A stretch of 64,000 nucleotides of DNA, taken from positions 1,612,001 through 1,676,000 of the forward strand of contig JANFAH010000011.1 of the NCBI GenBank assembly GCA_024663395.1. Direction: 5' to 3'. Made by a program: the position numbers and the translations under genes. This document shows, in pieces, positions 23,095 to 34,646 of this stretch (position 1 is its first letter; each line of letters opens with the position of its first letter). The notes under the pieces are model-generated. The model saw nothing but the letters and a program-made list of their open reading frames with translations. It did not search any database and was not told the origin of the DNA. Origin of the DNA: Pisolithus tinctorius (taxonomy: Eukaryota > Basidiomycota > Agaricomycetes > Boletales > Pisolithaceae).

Positions 23095-25153
23095 GCATTG
23101 ACACACCCCCAACGGTGCAGACAATGAAGCAAAACCACTGTGAAATTCCATGATAGATTTAATATCCTTCAACATCAGGAAAGGGAACTGTTCCACAAAC
23201 TTGCATACAGAGCTTGTACAACATACAGTGGCTCACAAAATTGTCCCAATGTTTGCATGTTTTTCATTAATCATGGTATAGTAAGTGAACTATCATTATT
23301 GAGTCCAAGGTGTTGGTGGATGGATCAAAGCAGCTGGTCATGGCTCTCTGAAGAGCTATATTACATAATATTTGGATAGAAACTGATGACAGAATACCCA
23401 AATGAAAATGAGAGCTCATTGGGACAATTATGTAACTTTGTGATATACTGGGGATGTAGTCCTTGGGAACACATATAAAACATGGTGAGATGCTCACCAA
23501 TGCTTACATAATGTATCACATGGTCTAATGAATGATTTGTCAGCAAACAAACAATGCCAAACAGTGATTTTGCACCACTAAGCCTCCTTGCTGTAACACA
23601 AGTCAAGAAATCACCAAGCTGGTTCATCAGGGACATTCTCTCAGGGAAACCTCAGCAAATGCTGGTGTACACTATAGTATAATCAATGGAATATGCCATC
23701 AGCACCATTGGTCTCTTCAGAAACCTGCTGGCAGTCATCTCCTGCACTGTTTCCCCACCAATGCCCCATGTGTCCTGGAACTAATCAGTACTGTGAGAGC
23801 TGAGAATGATGTGGAGGTCCAATCTGGCATTCATCCTATCATAAAAAAACCAATCACCCATTAACTGGTGCATTTCTGTGAATGGGAAACTGGTATGGAG
23901 GTCAGGGTAAAGCTAAACCCTCTCTCACTCCAGGTACCATGGGAAGGATATGCTACTGAGCTACCAGGTTGCACATTCCTGGTCTGCTATCTGGCACTGG
24001 ATATTTCCTTTAGTCTTATATGATCAAATAACTCCTTCCCAGTGATCCCCAGTTCAGCTCAGAGTACAGTCTGGCCAACCCTCCCATGATACTGGGAGTG
24101 CCCAGGAGGGTTGTGCTTCACCTGAGCCTTTTCTTCAGCTGTGATGTAGTAGTTAGTGAGTGATTTGTTTGTGTATGATAGAATGAATGCCAGATTGGAC
24201 CTCCACATCATTCTCAGCTCTCACAGTACTGATTAGTTCCAGGACACATGGGGCATTGGTGGGGAAACAGTGCAGGAGATGACTGCCAGCAGGTTTCTGA
24301 AGAGACCAATGGTGCTGATGGCATATTCCATTGATTATACTATAGTGTACACCAGCATTTGCTGAGGTTTCCCTGAGAGAATGTCCCTGATGAACCAGCT
24401 TGGTGATTTCTTGACTTGTGTTACAGCAAGGAGGCTTAGTGGTGCAAAATCACTGTTTGGCATTGTTTGTTTGCTGACAAATCATTCATTAGACCATGTG
24501 ATACATTATGTAAGCATTGGTGAGCATCTCACCATGTTTTATATGTGTTCCCAAGGACTACATCCCCAGTATATCACAAAGTTACATAATTGTCCCAATG
24601 AGCTCTCATTTTCATTTGGGTATTCTGTCATCAGTTTCTATCCAAATATTATGTAATATAGCTCTTCAGAGAGCCATGACCAGCTGCTTTGATCCATCCA
24701 CCAACACCTTGGACTCAATAATGATAGTTCACTTACTATACCATGATTAATGAAAAATATGCAAACATTGGGACAATTTTGTGAGCCACTGTACCAACAA
24801 TGGACCTCTAGGGTACACAGACTCAGCAGTAAATTCCTTGTGTATAGTAACACGGTCCAGCATATATTCTCGCTGAACAAACTCGTGACTGATGGCAACG
24901 ACGTCACCGACCCCAGTGGCATCAATACACAAGCAGCACAGGCCACTGTCCATAGTTGTCTGCACGACGTTCCCTGACATGATGAATACAAACAAAATGC
25001 CAAAACCCCTTCCCCCCCAAAGGCTGTGTGACCGGACCTAACAGTCTGGTATGATCGTTGAGGACAAAGAGTTTGCAGACCTGGCCTGACGGCATCCAGG
25101 AATTTATCAATAGTCATCCTTAATCTTGTCGCAGTGGTGTATCCTCCAGCCAT
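23095..25153 (-). pseudogene. Unidentified host gene split by fold-back element 1
   Basis: On the minus strand, 25153-25040 encodes ...DKFLDAVRPGLQTLCPQ..., 24980-24794 encodes MDSGLCCLCIDATGVGDVV and then a stretch ending YPRGPLLV. When the element 23226-24791 and one TA are removed, the frame runs on without a stop into ...KFVEQFPFLMLKDIKS... at 23222-23095. This continuity suggests the element landed in an exon. A degenerate second copy of the first exon is at about 40555-40620. I do not recognise the family; the segments lack catalytic motifs that I can name. Confidence 0.5.
23226..24791. mobile_element. Fold-back element 1 (Tc1/mariner-type termini)
   Basis: The 1566-bp unit begins CAGTGGCTCACAAAATTGTC and ends with the reverse complement, flanked by TA at 23224-23225 and 24792-24793. 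The arms, about 23226-23843 and 24174-24791, are about 618 bp long and mirror each other with no net indel: every paired position sums to 48017. The 330-bp loop is homologous to the loop of the element at 40670-42242. The open frames in the arms are identical in both arms but match no transposase, and a DDE/DDD core was not found, so it is non-autonomous. Both arms could pair into a very long hairpin. Confidence 0.85.
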
Positions 25154-25443
25154 CTCAGCCGAGGAATAATGTGCACAAATAAGCTACTTGGTGGGCCCTA
25201 AATGTCATGTCGATGTTCGCAGTGTTGTAGAACTACGGTATGGTTACAGTGGAAATGTGTATGTAGCAGTGGGCTTGAGGAACCACTGAATCTTGCATAG
25301 ATATGATGCATGGTAAGGTATTATTAAGTGTTTGAGGGGTATCACACAGGATACAGCACAACGAAGGGAACAATACATTGGTTACCCGAGTAATATATCA
25401 CTGGGGTTGCCTATGTGACTCTGGCCGACACATCATGGCCTGC

Positions 25444-28400
25444 TTACGATCTGCCCCCCTTCCTTTTCTTGTTGACTACCTTGAAGCCCCACTCCTGCTG
25501 GACGGTCTTTGGTTGGGTCTTCACAATGTCTGCGATTGAAATAGGCTTGCCACTGTTACCACCTACACTGGCAGCATTCTGCCTCGCCGCAGCATTGGCC
25601 TTGCACTTGTTTACGTACTCCGAAGCAAACCTGCAACCGTCAAGCATCGTGCTGTTGGCATAGATAAGGTCAGAGATAATCTCAATCGTTGATGGGTCCG
25701 GGTCGAGCGGGAACGAGAAAAGCATTGAAGTGATCTCTTTCACTGAAAGTGGGTTCAGAGACGAGTTAGCTAGAATCATGCCGACAACATCACTCACAAT
25801 TGACGGAGCTATTTAAGCCCTTCAATGAATCACTCATCCATTTCAGGAAGTCATGCGACAGAGTAACAGGAGAATCCTCCACACGTGGTGTTGCAGTGGG
25901 TTCAGTAGGTGCCAGCATAGCTGCCAATGTTCCCAGTCGTGTAGTGGCACCGTGTTGTCGAGGTACTGTAGCTGGAGATCCTACAGCAACTGTTGAGCCA
26001 GGCGTAGTTGCCACAGGTCACGGGGGAGCAGCCACAGGGGTGGCTGGTTTACCATTTGCCCCAACAGTTGACCATGCACCGCTGCCAGTATTCTGTGCAC
26101 TAGGCGCAGTCTAGTGTAGTACTGTATCAGCAACAGAGAAACTGACAAGACGAATTAACACCAACCTTGAAGGTAGTCTCAGCATAAGGCCAGCGGGCAG
26201 CAGCAGATGCCACGCTCTCTCTCACTACTACCTTGTTCATCCTCTCCTCTTCCTCTTGGATCTCCTTCATCGACTTCTTTATGGTAGCGGTTGGTGCAGC
26301 AGTCGTCCAAACAGGCACACTCGGGGTAACAGGCATCGGGGGCTCCTTCGGTGCTGCGGTATTTCTTCCTCCCACTTGGGATGTCAGCAATCCCCAGGAT
26401 GCAGTAAATGGCTGGGCGTCTTCGGAACTGGAAGCAATGAGAGAAGTTGCAATGTTACTGCGGGCACGTTCCTGCTCCTTCTCAGAAGCCTTATGTGCCT
26501 CTGCCATCTTTGCCTCTGCCTCCTGAATCTCGCACAAACTCATTGTTGCAGTAGGTTTCACCTTCCTCTCCTCGTCTGCAGTGGACCACACAGATTTCGG
26601 TGCAGGTGGGGAGATCATAGGAACAAGAGATGGACCCTTGACAATGCTTGCTGGTGTACCCTTTGGCGCAGTAACTGATGCATGAGCGTCATGTGCTGTT
26701 GACTTATGGCTAGGTTTGCTTGTCACTTGGGGCTCGCTACTGGGGGGGATTGGTTGAGACACTGGTATTGGAGCTGTGGATGCTACTGGGAGCTCATCCG
26801 CCGGTGTCTGTGGGATGGGAGGAGTAGGGACTCCTCCATCAATAGGAGAACCAGCAATGAAAACATCCTCTGCGCCTTGCCCATCAGGGATCTCTTTCCA
26901 TCTGTCATCGGTACCCCCCAAAGATGCTGTCAGCCAAGGAGATGGATCCTTCAGTTGAGGTACAGCCTGAGGAGGCTGAATCGGTCGAGCCCAATTAAAT
27001 CCTTGCTGAGCTTGAGCTGACATCACAGCCGGTGGTGAGGTAGCAGAGGTGTCAATTGTTCTCATATGGCAGACAGGAGATGGGTCAGGCCAGAGTGATG
27101 TACCACTATTAACTTGTACAGCAGAGGTCGGGGGGTGAGATATGTGAGGGGATACTGAGGGCTGCATCAACGCCTCCCCAAAGGGTGACACATCCTTATG
27201 TTGCACAGAGGGTGGGAACGAGGCAGATGGCTGGGAGTACTGAGACCGAGTTGGCGAATTGTACTGTGATTCGCAGAGACCATTAATCATGCCATTACTA
27301 AACACTATTCCATTGGCCTCAATAACCTGTTTTGCGAATGGAGGATGTTGGTGACCACTGAGGCCGCCCATGCCGTTGTATGGTGCATCATTGAATGGCT
27401 CCTGGTTGAATCCATGGACTTGGGTCACGGGAGTATTGGGACCTATCATATTCGAGGTTATGCTGCTATAGCCATCGGTGAAAGGATGACATTCATTCGT
27501 GCTGAAGCCCTGGTTCATTGGGCTGAGACCTGTCGACCATGGTGTTCCTTCATTGTAATGGCCAAATGTATCAAGCGAAGTAGCCCTGCCAGGTGCCCTT
27601 TTACTGAACGGTACTCTGCGGTCTGCAACTGGATCTTTAGGTTGCACCCGTGGTGCAAGTCCACGGCCTCCATAGCTAATATCACCGGAGTATGCACTAC
27701 CTCCGCCTCTACTGCCAAATACTGTTGGGTCCAGCGAGCCATCACCAAATGTGGCAGCTGCCAAGGATGAGGACGGAGAGTCTGAAGGAGAGACATTACT
27801 GAGGTATGACAGATCCAAGGGCATGCTTTGTACTGCCCATTGTGGTACAGGTTGGTGACCATCAAAGGTGCTATGTTCATCAGCGGGAGAGTAGCCATGA
27901 GGTGACTCCGTGCAGAGAGTCAATCCCGGTGGACCAGGAACTGAGAGTGGCTGCGAAAGAAAGACTTTTCCTCCATTAGAGCATCGCTCAAGAGTTGCAA
28001 CAGGAATCCATTCGACGTCCAAATGTGTGTGTTTCATGAGTAACTCGGGGGTAAAGTAACCTTCATCAAACTACTTCTGCATAACATCAGTGTGGAATGG
28101 ACCTACAAGATGAGGGGGAGAGCATCGAACACTTTCCAAGGGTCAGACAGACCTTGCACTTGACCATGAGAATCCAAGTAAGACCATTCAATGCTTGTGG
28201 AATCTGGCAAACCAAGCAGGGGACCGGTTACCGGAGCACTAGTAGCCGTTGTGATTTGCAGGCTCATATCCAAATTGTTTGGTTCTCCCAAGTTCATATC
28301 AGCAACACCCTGGACAACAGAAGTGCCAATAGATGTGGATGGCTGACTATCATCTGCAGACACTGCCCAAGACTGATCTGGACTGGCTGACGGGAGTTGT

Positions 28401-29338
28401 TGGTTTGTTCCCGGTGAGGTCATCTTCATCAACGTCCAAGGGAACATGAACCTCCTCTTCTTTGATGTTTGAATGCCTCGACTCCACATCTTTGCCCTCC
28501 AGCCATGCTGGAGTACTGGCTGTTCCAATGAGACTCACAGAAGGATGTCTCTTCGACCAAGAATCCCTGTTATTGAGAACGCCATCGAAACTGGAACTGA
28601 AGGTACCCGTTCTATTGCGCAGGGAAGAAAGTGCCCCATGAGGGGAGGCCAATGAACTACCCTGCATGTTGGACAGTGACAACTTTTGAGGCATCAATGC
28701 AGGTTGATCTTGATCAACAAACAAATGCGTGTCAGACTAACAAGAGAGCGAAACCAGCTAGAGTTCACCTGCGCTTTCCCTTCTTCTGCCCATCATCGGG
28801 CCAAAGCGGTTGTGCACCGGACCACCCCCGCCACCTACATGGTTCACTCTGGGTCTATCTGATGTCGAAGACAAAGTGTTTACTAAATCACTTGGTTGAC
28901 ACCGACGAATTTCAGAATTTAGTGGCCCCGCAAACAGCTACATGTTCATGTGAGTGAAAAGTGCATGATATAATTTACAGGTTTTCATCTGACCTTCTTC
29001 TTGGCCTCATCCATTTCAGGCAGACTCGTAGGTTCGCTGCCAGCTTCATGTACTATCCCCTCCCATCGCTCTACTTCGAGTCCCAGACCGCCCTTCCCTC
29101 CACCCTCTTTGTAAATCCTGAGTATCCCTTCCTTAGCATATCTGAACAGACGGGATTCATCGTGTTTCTCCTGCTCCTGCACTGCTGAGGTGACCAGAGA
29201 AGAATAAGTTGATACAGTAGATTGGTGTGTAGCTGGTACGGTTTGTTGCAGCTGAGGTGATGGCAGAGGTTGTTGGCGAGCTGGAGTCTGGGGCTTTGTG
29301 CACATCCACTCGGGGCCAAAATGCATGGTGGTAGTCAT
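25444..29338 (-). CDS. GYF-domain protein (Smy2-like), probably decaying
   Basis: Six exons on the minus strand: 29338-28994, 28937-28769, 28708-28153, 28102-26166, 26110-25798, 25742-25444, all with GT..AG introns of 50-60 bp. ATG 29338 starts MTTTMHFGPEW, the usual start, followed by YAKEGILRIYKEGGG. The GYF domain lies over exons 3-4: SIEWSYLDSHGQVQG, then PF.TDVMQK, a stop, FDEGYF and LLMKHTHLD. The C-terminal block DPDPSTIEIISDLIYANSTM and the tail WGFKVVNKKRKGG are well kept. GYF domains bind Pro-rich motifs; Smy2-type proteins act in mRNA silencing and vesicle traffic. Two faults are seen: TAG (28073-28071) where the signature Trp belongs, and a one-base frame change near 28350-28400. 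Everything else is near perfect, so either the copy died recently or these are sequencing errors. Confidence 0.85.
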
Positions 29339-29953
29339 TTTTTTTGGTATGTAGGTTGGCCTTGGCCACCGAACTCAGAAGTTGGATGGTAGTGAGTGCT
29401 GAGACAACTGAAGCCTGGGGGACGTCGAGAGGAAGCGCTGGGAATATTGATGGTCATATGAATACAGATATAAAGAAGAGGAAGAAAAAATGCAGCCCAC
29501 TTCTATGCAAGTGGACAATGCAGTTGGCCATGTGCAATGACATAGTGCATGATGAATAAATAGAGCAGCAGCGAGGAGGCCTGGGAGTCCCTAGATTTTA
29601 CGGGCAATGGCCAATGTCACCCACATGATCAGATATTCAACTGCGATTATCGCAGGGTGGCTGCAAATAGCAGTAACAGCGTCTGTCTGCTCAGCAGTGC
29701 CAAGGCATCAATGAAATCACCCAGAAGACGATCATAGCCAGTGCAAGCACAAATACTTACTGGACTTGTTCTCCGCTTGCTGCAGTCACCGGTAGTTACA
29801 TTTTAATGGGACGTTTGCAGACAGAATCTTCAAGCGAGAGTGGAGAATGAGGAAGTGCTTCGGGGCACATGGCCAACAGCCGACGGCGAGTCCCGGCGTC
29901 AGTTGTCTTCATGTACAGGTGAAACAACATGTTCCGTGTTTCCAACTCACAGC
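29339..29953. other. Intergenic region between GYF gene and zinc-finger gene
   Basis: A divergent promoter region is expected here, since the GYF gene starts at 29338 on the minus strand and the next gene at 29954 on the plus strand. No clear TATA or CCAAT pair was assigned. Positions 29818-29953 are related to 1278-1406. Confidence 0.4.
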
Positions 29954-31641
29954 AATGGTTCATACAAGGTCCTCCACAAAAAACACGAAGGGTGGTTCTG
30001 CAAGCCGTGTTTCCATCAGCGCTATGATCGCAGATGCTGTCAAGGTCAAGGCAAACTGTGAACAGGCTATCCCAGAGACAACTTACCATTCTGTGCAAGA
30101 ATGTGAGCCAGAGCCTACAGGGCAGCATGTCAGTCTTCATTGCTGCTTACATTCCAATTTTTGCTAACCGAGATTCAAGCACAACTTCTGTATCCTGTGC
30201 CAGGATGGCGGTGATCTGTGGCCCTGTAGCAACTGTGAACGTGTGGTGTGTTCGCTGTGCATGACCGTCCCAGTAGAGGTCCAAGAAAAAGTTTGCGCAT
30301 CTGACATCGTGTTTGAGTGTGTCTGTTGCCACTGGCTTAAGTCCAGGCGCAGCAGCACTGTCACACCATATTGGGCAAGTGCATTCAATATTATTGGATA
30401 TCATTTTCTATATCTTCTCATGAATGGAACCAGGGTTTCTATCACGATGGCACCCATGTATTTGAGGATTGGCTCAAAGTCAACAGACCCATGGAACTTT
30501 CAGTTTGATTGTCACTTCTTTCACACCCGACTCTCGTTATCCACCTTCGTCTTCAAAGTATCCCAGCTGGTGGTCCTGTAGAAATGGCTACCCAAGTCCT
30601 CGTGCCCTACTTTCCCAATGGCGGTTTCCGGTTCATTGACCTCCCATTCGACATCGGAACAAAAAGTAAGCTAATCGCGTACCAGCATCGAGTTCAGCTC
30701 CTTGTAACCAAACTTTGACCCATTGGTTTCAAAAATGTGATGGTAGCTTTGACGGACCATTCAGACAACAGCCGCAGTGACCTGTTCTTTGGAGCGACCC
30801 CTGGAGCGAAAAACAAGGCGTCCCTACCATCAGAGGTAAGGACAACAGACTGCATAGCGAAGTATTGCTTACACCTGAAGCCAGTGTCTTGATGCCCTCC
30901 TGTCACCTTTCAATAACATATTACATGGGGGTCTTTTTGTCTTACTCGCATGTGGGTCGGTTGTTAGAAATGAAGAGTGTTTTGTTAGCCTGCAGGATGC
31001 TGTTGTTCGGTGAGTTCCCGTGGCTCACACAAGAGACCTTACTGATCATGATCCCCACAGTCATCGTTTCTCAAGCACGATTGCATTCGATGCAGAACGG
31101 CTCCAGACCGTACTTACCTCAAACCTAATTATGGGAGTGGTTGAATGTATGTTCATCGAGGGCTACCCTGTACAAATGGCCATGCCAGAGGCTCTTGGGG
31201 AGTCTTCCCGACTCAGGTACCATTTGAATGTCAACCTGTTGACACTAGCCTATACTGACACCACATCTCAGCTCACCATTACCAAGTTCATGTGGTCCCA
31301 CCGGGATATCTGGCCGTGGGGTGCTCCACTACCGACCCAATGCCCACAATGTGGATGCATCCAGGTGCAGTGGGTGTGAACTGCCCTCCCACATGACTCA
31401 ACGTCCATGCACGAGTTCAAGTGTGCCAACAACGAGTGTGGCAAAGTAAATGGCAGTGGACCCCAAAAATTCAGGTTTACAAAGGCCCTGGATATCACAC
31501 TTCTCAAACCTGGGAAGAGGAGCAACTCTGCATGGCTAGAAATGCCAATGGGCGTTCGGGAGTTCCCCTTGCATGTCTCGTAGCACTAATGTCGTCTGTA
31601 TTCCGCCTCTTACGTGCCAGTTACATGTATGCTGATAGTTG
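29954..31641 (+). pseudogene. Agaricomycete PHD/RING-like zinc-finger family protein
   Basis: ATG 29954 opens a basic N-terminus (VHTRSSTKNTKGG). At 30177-30340 comes a treble-clef Cys cluster, CILCQDGGDLWPCSNCERVV, then CSLC and ECVCCHW, with PHD-like spacing. Further on are LVIHLRLQSIPAGGP, a NGGFRFIDLPFDIGT segment, VMVALTDHSDNSRSDLFFG, and near the end QCPQCGCIQ..., EFKCANNECGK (31340-31440), a second zinc-binding pair. I recall this architecture in multicopy, function-unknown Agaricomycete proteins. TGA codons at 30506-30508 and 30716-30718 fall inside conserved-looking frame, and parts lie in different frames that introns may or may not explain. It is likely a decayed copy. The first finger suggests chromatin or ubiquitin-linked binding, which is inference only. 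Confidence 0.6.
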
Positions 31642-32551
31642 TAAAATGAGATAATCAATTTCGCCCCTCCCGGCCCTTCTAAAGCGTACCCATGCGAGAT
31701 AGTTGTATGGGTGCATGCGCATATGCCAAGCCATTCACTCAGTGGGTACACAGACCTTCATTTCATGTGTCAGTTGGACAAGACAGCTAGAAAAGCATTG
31801 GTGTCATCATCAAATTCAAGCTACCCAAGGTAAGTAATTGCACAATATTCATACATGCGTAAGCGAATAGTACAGTTATTCATGAATCGACTCGAGGCCC
31901 TAGGGTATTGTCCTCTTAATAGCCATGGTGTATCCATCATCAATAAGTATTTATCCATGTGAATCGACACTTCGTCAACTAATACATGGGAGCTATATGT
32001 GTGTTCTAGTGTGGACTAACATTGGAGAGAAGTATGTACGAGTAAATACAGGGGAATGGGTAAAAACCCGAAGGGTTTTCCTGCCCAGAAGAGGCGCTGG
32101 ACCTGAAGGCGAAGAGTGAGCTGTGAGGGTGGGATGGGTACTGAACAGGTCTACTCTTCGTCCGGAGCTTCAAATGCCAACATCCTGCATGCAGGCAAAG
32201 CCGAAAACTGTTTGCTGGACCTGAGAGAGGGAGAAATGGGTGAGTGCGAAAATGAGCAGAGGAGACTTAAACAAGGGCTAGATGTGTAAACTCTGCCTAT
32301 GGCGAGGTGAGCTGAAGCAAGATGCACAACTCACTTTGCTTACTCAAACAGATCCAGAAGTCTCTCAGTCTCATGATGTAACTTTCCTTAACCACATTTT
32401 CTCGTGAGGGCACTCCCCGATACTGTGTTTGTAGCAGCAGCCAGCCTCCAATTCCACCAGCTACGAATAGTCCTGAGGGTTTGAACATAAATGTATATCA
32501 GACTTGGGTGCTGCAGATATGCAGTGAACGCAATACGAACATAAACCCCAG
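31642..32551. other. Gap with a short shared hairpin repeat and a membrane-protein trace
   Basis: At 32050-32125 a GGGTAAAAACCCGAAGGG hairpin and the downstream GCGAAGAGTGAGCTGTG recur at 46292-46364. At 32551-32297 on the minus strand a frame with two hydrophobic stretches (for example GLFVAGGIGGWLLLQTQYRG) looks like a membrane-protein remnant next to the inverted duplication. I cannot assign it. Confidence 0.4.
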
Positions 32552-32740
32552 TGCCACTAGTGAGATGAAGAATATGATCATTGCATCCAACTACATCCAC
32601 ATTGACAAGTAAGTATGGCTTCCAAAAGAAAAAGGTAGATGAACACACCTGGAGACTAAAATCATGCCGGATATCTCATCAACACCAGCCGGCCAGCTTC
32701 CCACTGCCCAGAACAAAGAACTCGAAAGGCCGTTACCACT

Positions 32741-33770
32741 GTCCTCAGCAAAGGACTTGAAATGCGGGAATAAATCACAGGTTTGTGTCAAAACCGGACA
32801 CACCTGGAATCCGATAAAGTCGAGGGGCCTGGCTTGTCGATGCTCAAAAGAGGATTGCAGGTATGCTCCTACCGCCATGACGTCCTTGATAGGGCTATTT
32901 CACCCTGCAACATGTTTAGCACGGTGGTACCTGGAAGCCTTTGTCTCTAGGTCAGCAATATCTGCATGCAGCTGTTCCTTGGCCCGACTGGATGATTGTC
33001 GATTGTCAATTCGGACTACAAACTTCAGATAAGGGAACTCTGAAGCTTCGCTAGTCAGGAGCCAACATGTACCAAACAGGGTGCCAAGCATTGACAGATT
33101 CATGGTAGGAGTTGGCAACATCAAACAGTGGAGTACAGGGAGCCCACAACTGCAAGCATCCACCACACCACCTCCCATGTGATGTGCTCACTCTGAGCCC
33201 GAACTGTGACCTTGCATGGAATCTGAGCCTGAGACTTGAATTGCAAGGATTGGCCACATCCGTTGTATGGCATCTGCTTCCATGCCAAGGTTAGTTGTCT
33301 GATGGAAGGAGCACCCAAAACCACATAGGTCAATGGGCACACATGGGGAGCCCACAACTGCAGGCACCCACTGCATGTACCACGCCATACCTAGTCCAGT
33401 AGAGTGTAGAGTGTAGAGTGCAGAGTGTGTTTAAATAACCCAACCTTGTGCCCAGTGTAAGAGACTGATATTCAACAGCTAAGTATTGACATTACCTTGT
33501 GCCCAGTGTAAGAGACTGAAGAGAAAATACACTGAGCACACAGAACTGCTAAGTGCGCAAAAATGATAAACAAGGGAAAACAAACAGTCACAACACACCA
33601 CAACACTGTATAGTGTAGGAATGCGAACTTAGACCATATTAGTGTAGCTAATAACAATAGAATAAGTGAAAATGCGAACAGAGGTGCAGAGGCACCACTG
33701 TAACAGAGTGTAGAGTGCAGCGGACAACTTCTGAGCGTGCAATTTTTCTGCTTATGTAAGATTCAACAAC
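32741..33770 (-). repeat. Dispersed repeat R1, copy b, interrupted by a solo LTR
   Basis: Minus-strand copy of R1 inside the left arm. Its end carries the AGAGTGT heptamer microsatellite at 33393-33427, which was the target of the solo LTR, and it terminates in GTGCAATTTTTCTGCTTATG. Confidence 0.75.
33428..33705. mobile_element. Solo LTR with 5-bp target duplication
   Basis: 278 bp beginning TGTTTAAATAACCC and ending CACTGTAACA, so TGTT..AACA termini, flanked on both sides by GAGTG (33423-33427 and 33706-33710). Inside, CTTGTGCCCAGTGTAAGAGA occurs twice about 60 bp apart. The insertion is absent from the mirror position in the right arm near 36640. The flanking microsatellite contains GAGTG repeatedly, so the duplication alone is weak, but the TG..CA ends and the precise absence in the other arm support the call. 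Confidence 0.65.
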
Positions 33771-34224
33771 CGACTGCCGAAGTCAATTCGCTCTTCAAAC
33801 TACAGTACACTATGTTTTACATAAAGGCAAAGAGAACATTCTAAGAACGTTCAAACTTCTGTATCATAGTATCCATTTCTTCCATGTTCTTTCACTCCTT
33901 GTGGCTCAAACACTGGATCCTGCCGCCAGTGACGCTTGATCATAATGATGCATATGTGCTTATGTAAGAATCGGCAACAGGCTGAGACGTTATGATCATA
34001 TAGGCTTAGAGTCTTAGCATGTTCCCCACGTGTGGGTTTACAGACCCAGTGTGTATACTGTACTGTTGGTGGATACTCAGCTTTTCCCGGCTTATGTCTA
34101 TGCACATGGGGAGTATTTTCAGATTACCATCAAGGGATAGTACCTATATAAGCATTTATCCTCCTTCCCAAGAGAACAATTCCGTAATGAGAAGATCCTG
34201 AATCGTGAAGCGTTATGTCAGTTA

Positions 34225-34621
34225 TTACCTGCTGGAAGCCAATGCATCATCAAAGGCAAAACTACTTGGTAGTGACAAGGGTGTGTTGGGTGTTTGAAAT
34301 ACTGAACCACTCACCTCCAGTGCAAATGGCCATGCATTGGATGCACGCACAAGAGCTGCCCAGTCTGTGGTTTCCATCTTATGTATCAACTTCAAAACAT
34401 CTGCACGGGCAGGGTGGTTGGCAGGGAGAGTGAGATCTGTAAGGTAGGAAAGCAAGGTGGTAGAACCGGGTGCCGAGTGCCTGGGTCGTGAACATGAGAA
34501 GAAGGTATGAGGGATGCTCTGCAGACAAAGTCGAGCTCATGACACACCCGATTGCATGTTCCAATTTCTTGGACTTCAGAATGAATAGTTTGCATGGGCA
34601 GTAGTCCCATTTGTCAAGCAT
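34225..34621 (-). pseudogene. Unrecognised protein-like frame, left-arm copy
   Basis: Two overlapping frames (34621-34379 with MLDKWDYCPCKLFILKSKKL, and 34455-34225 with LTDLTLPANHPARADVLKLI and WAALVRASNAWPFALEV) look like adjacent exons of a helical protein. The mirror copy at 35719-36115 differs by a few substitutions. I do not recognise the family. Confidence 0.4.
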
Positions 34622-34646
34622 TCCTTTCTCAATAATCTGGCATCCC

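Larger units (their letters stand above)
32552..34646 (-). repeat. Left arm of 5-kb inverted duplication
   Basis: This 2.1-kb arm is the near-identical reverse complement of 35694-37519. Paired coordinates sum to 70340 on the inner side and 70071 on the outer side; the 269-bp step is produced by the solo LTR at 33428-33705 and microsatellite length. The outer boundary is the shared CTAGTGGCA, the inner one GGGATGCCAGATTATTGAG. The arm contains a copy of R1, the 34032-34140 short repeat and a protein-like frame at 34225-34621. Confidence 0.9.

Noticed and set aside
23267..24750. Frames in fold-back element 1 as a transposase
   Set aside because: They are short, identical in both arms because of the palindrome, and lack a helix-turn-helix or acidic triad.
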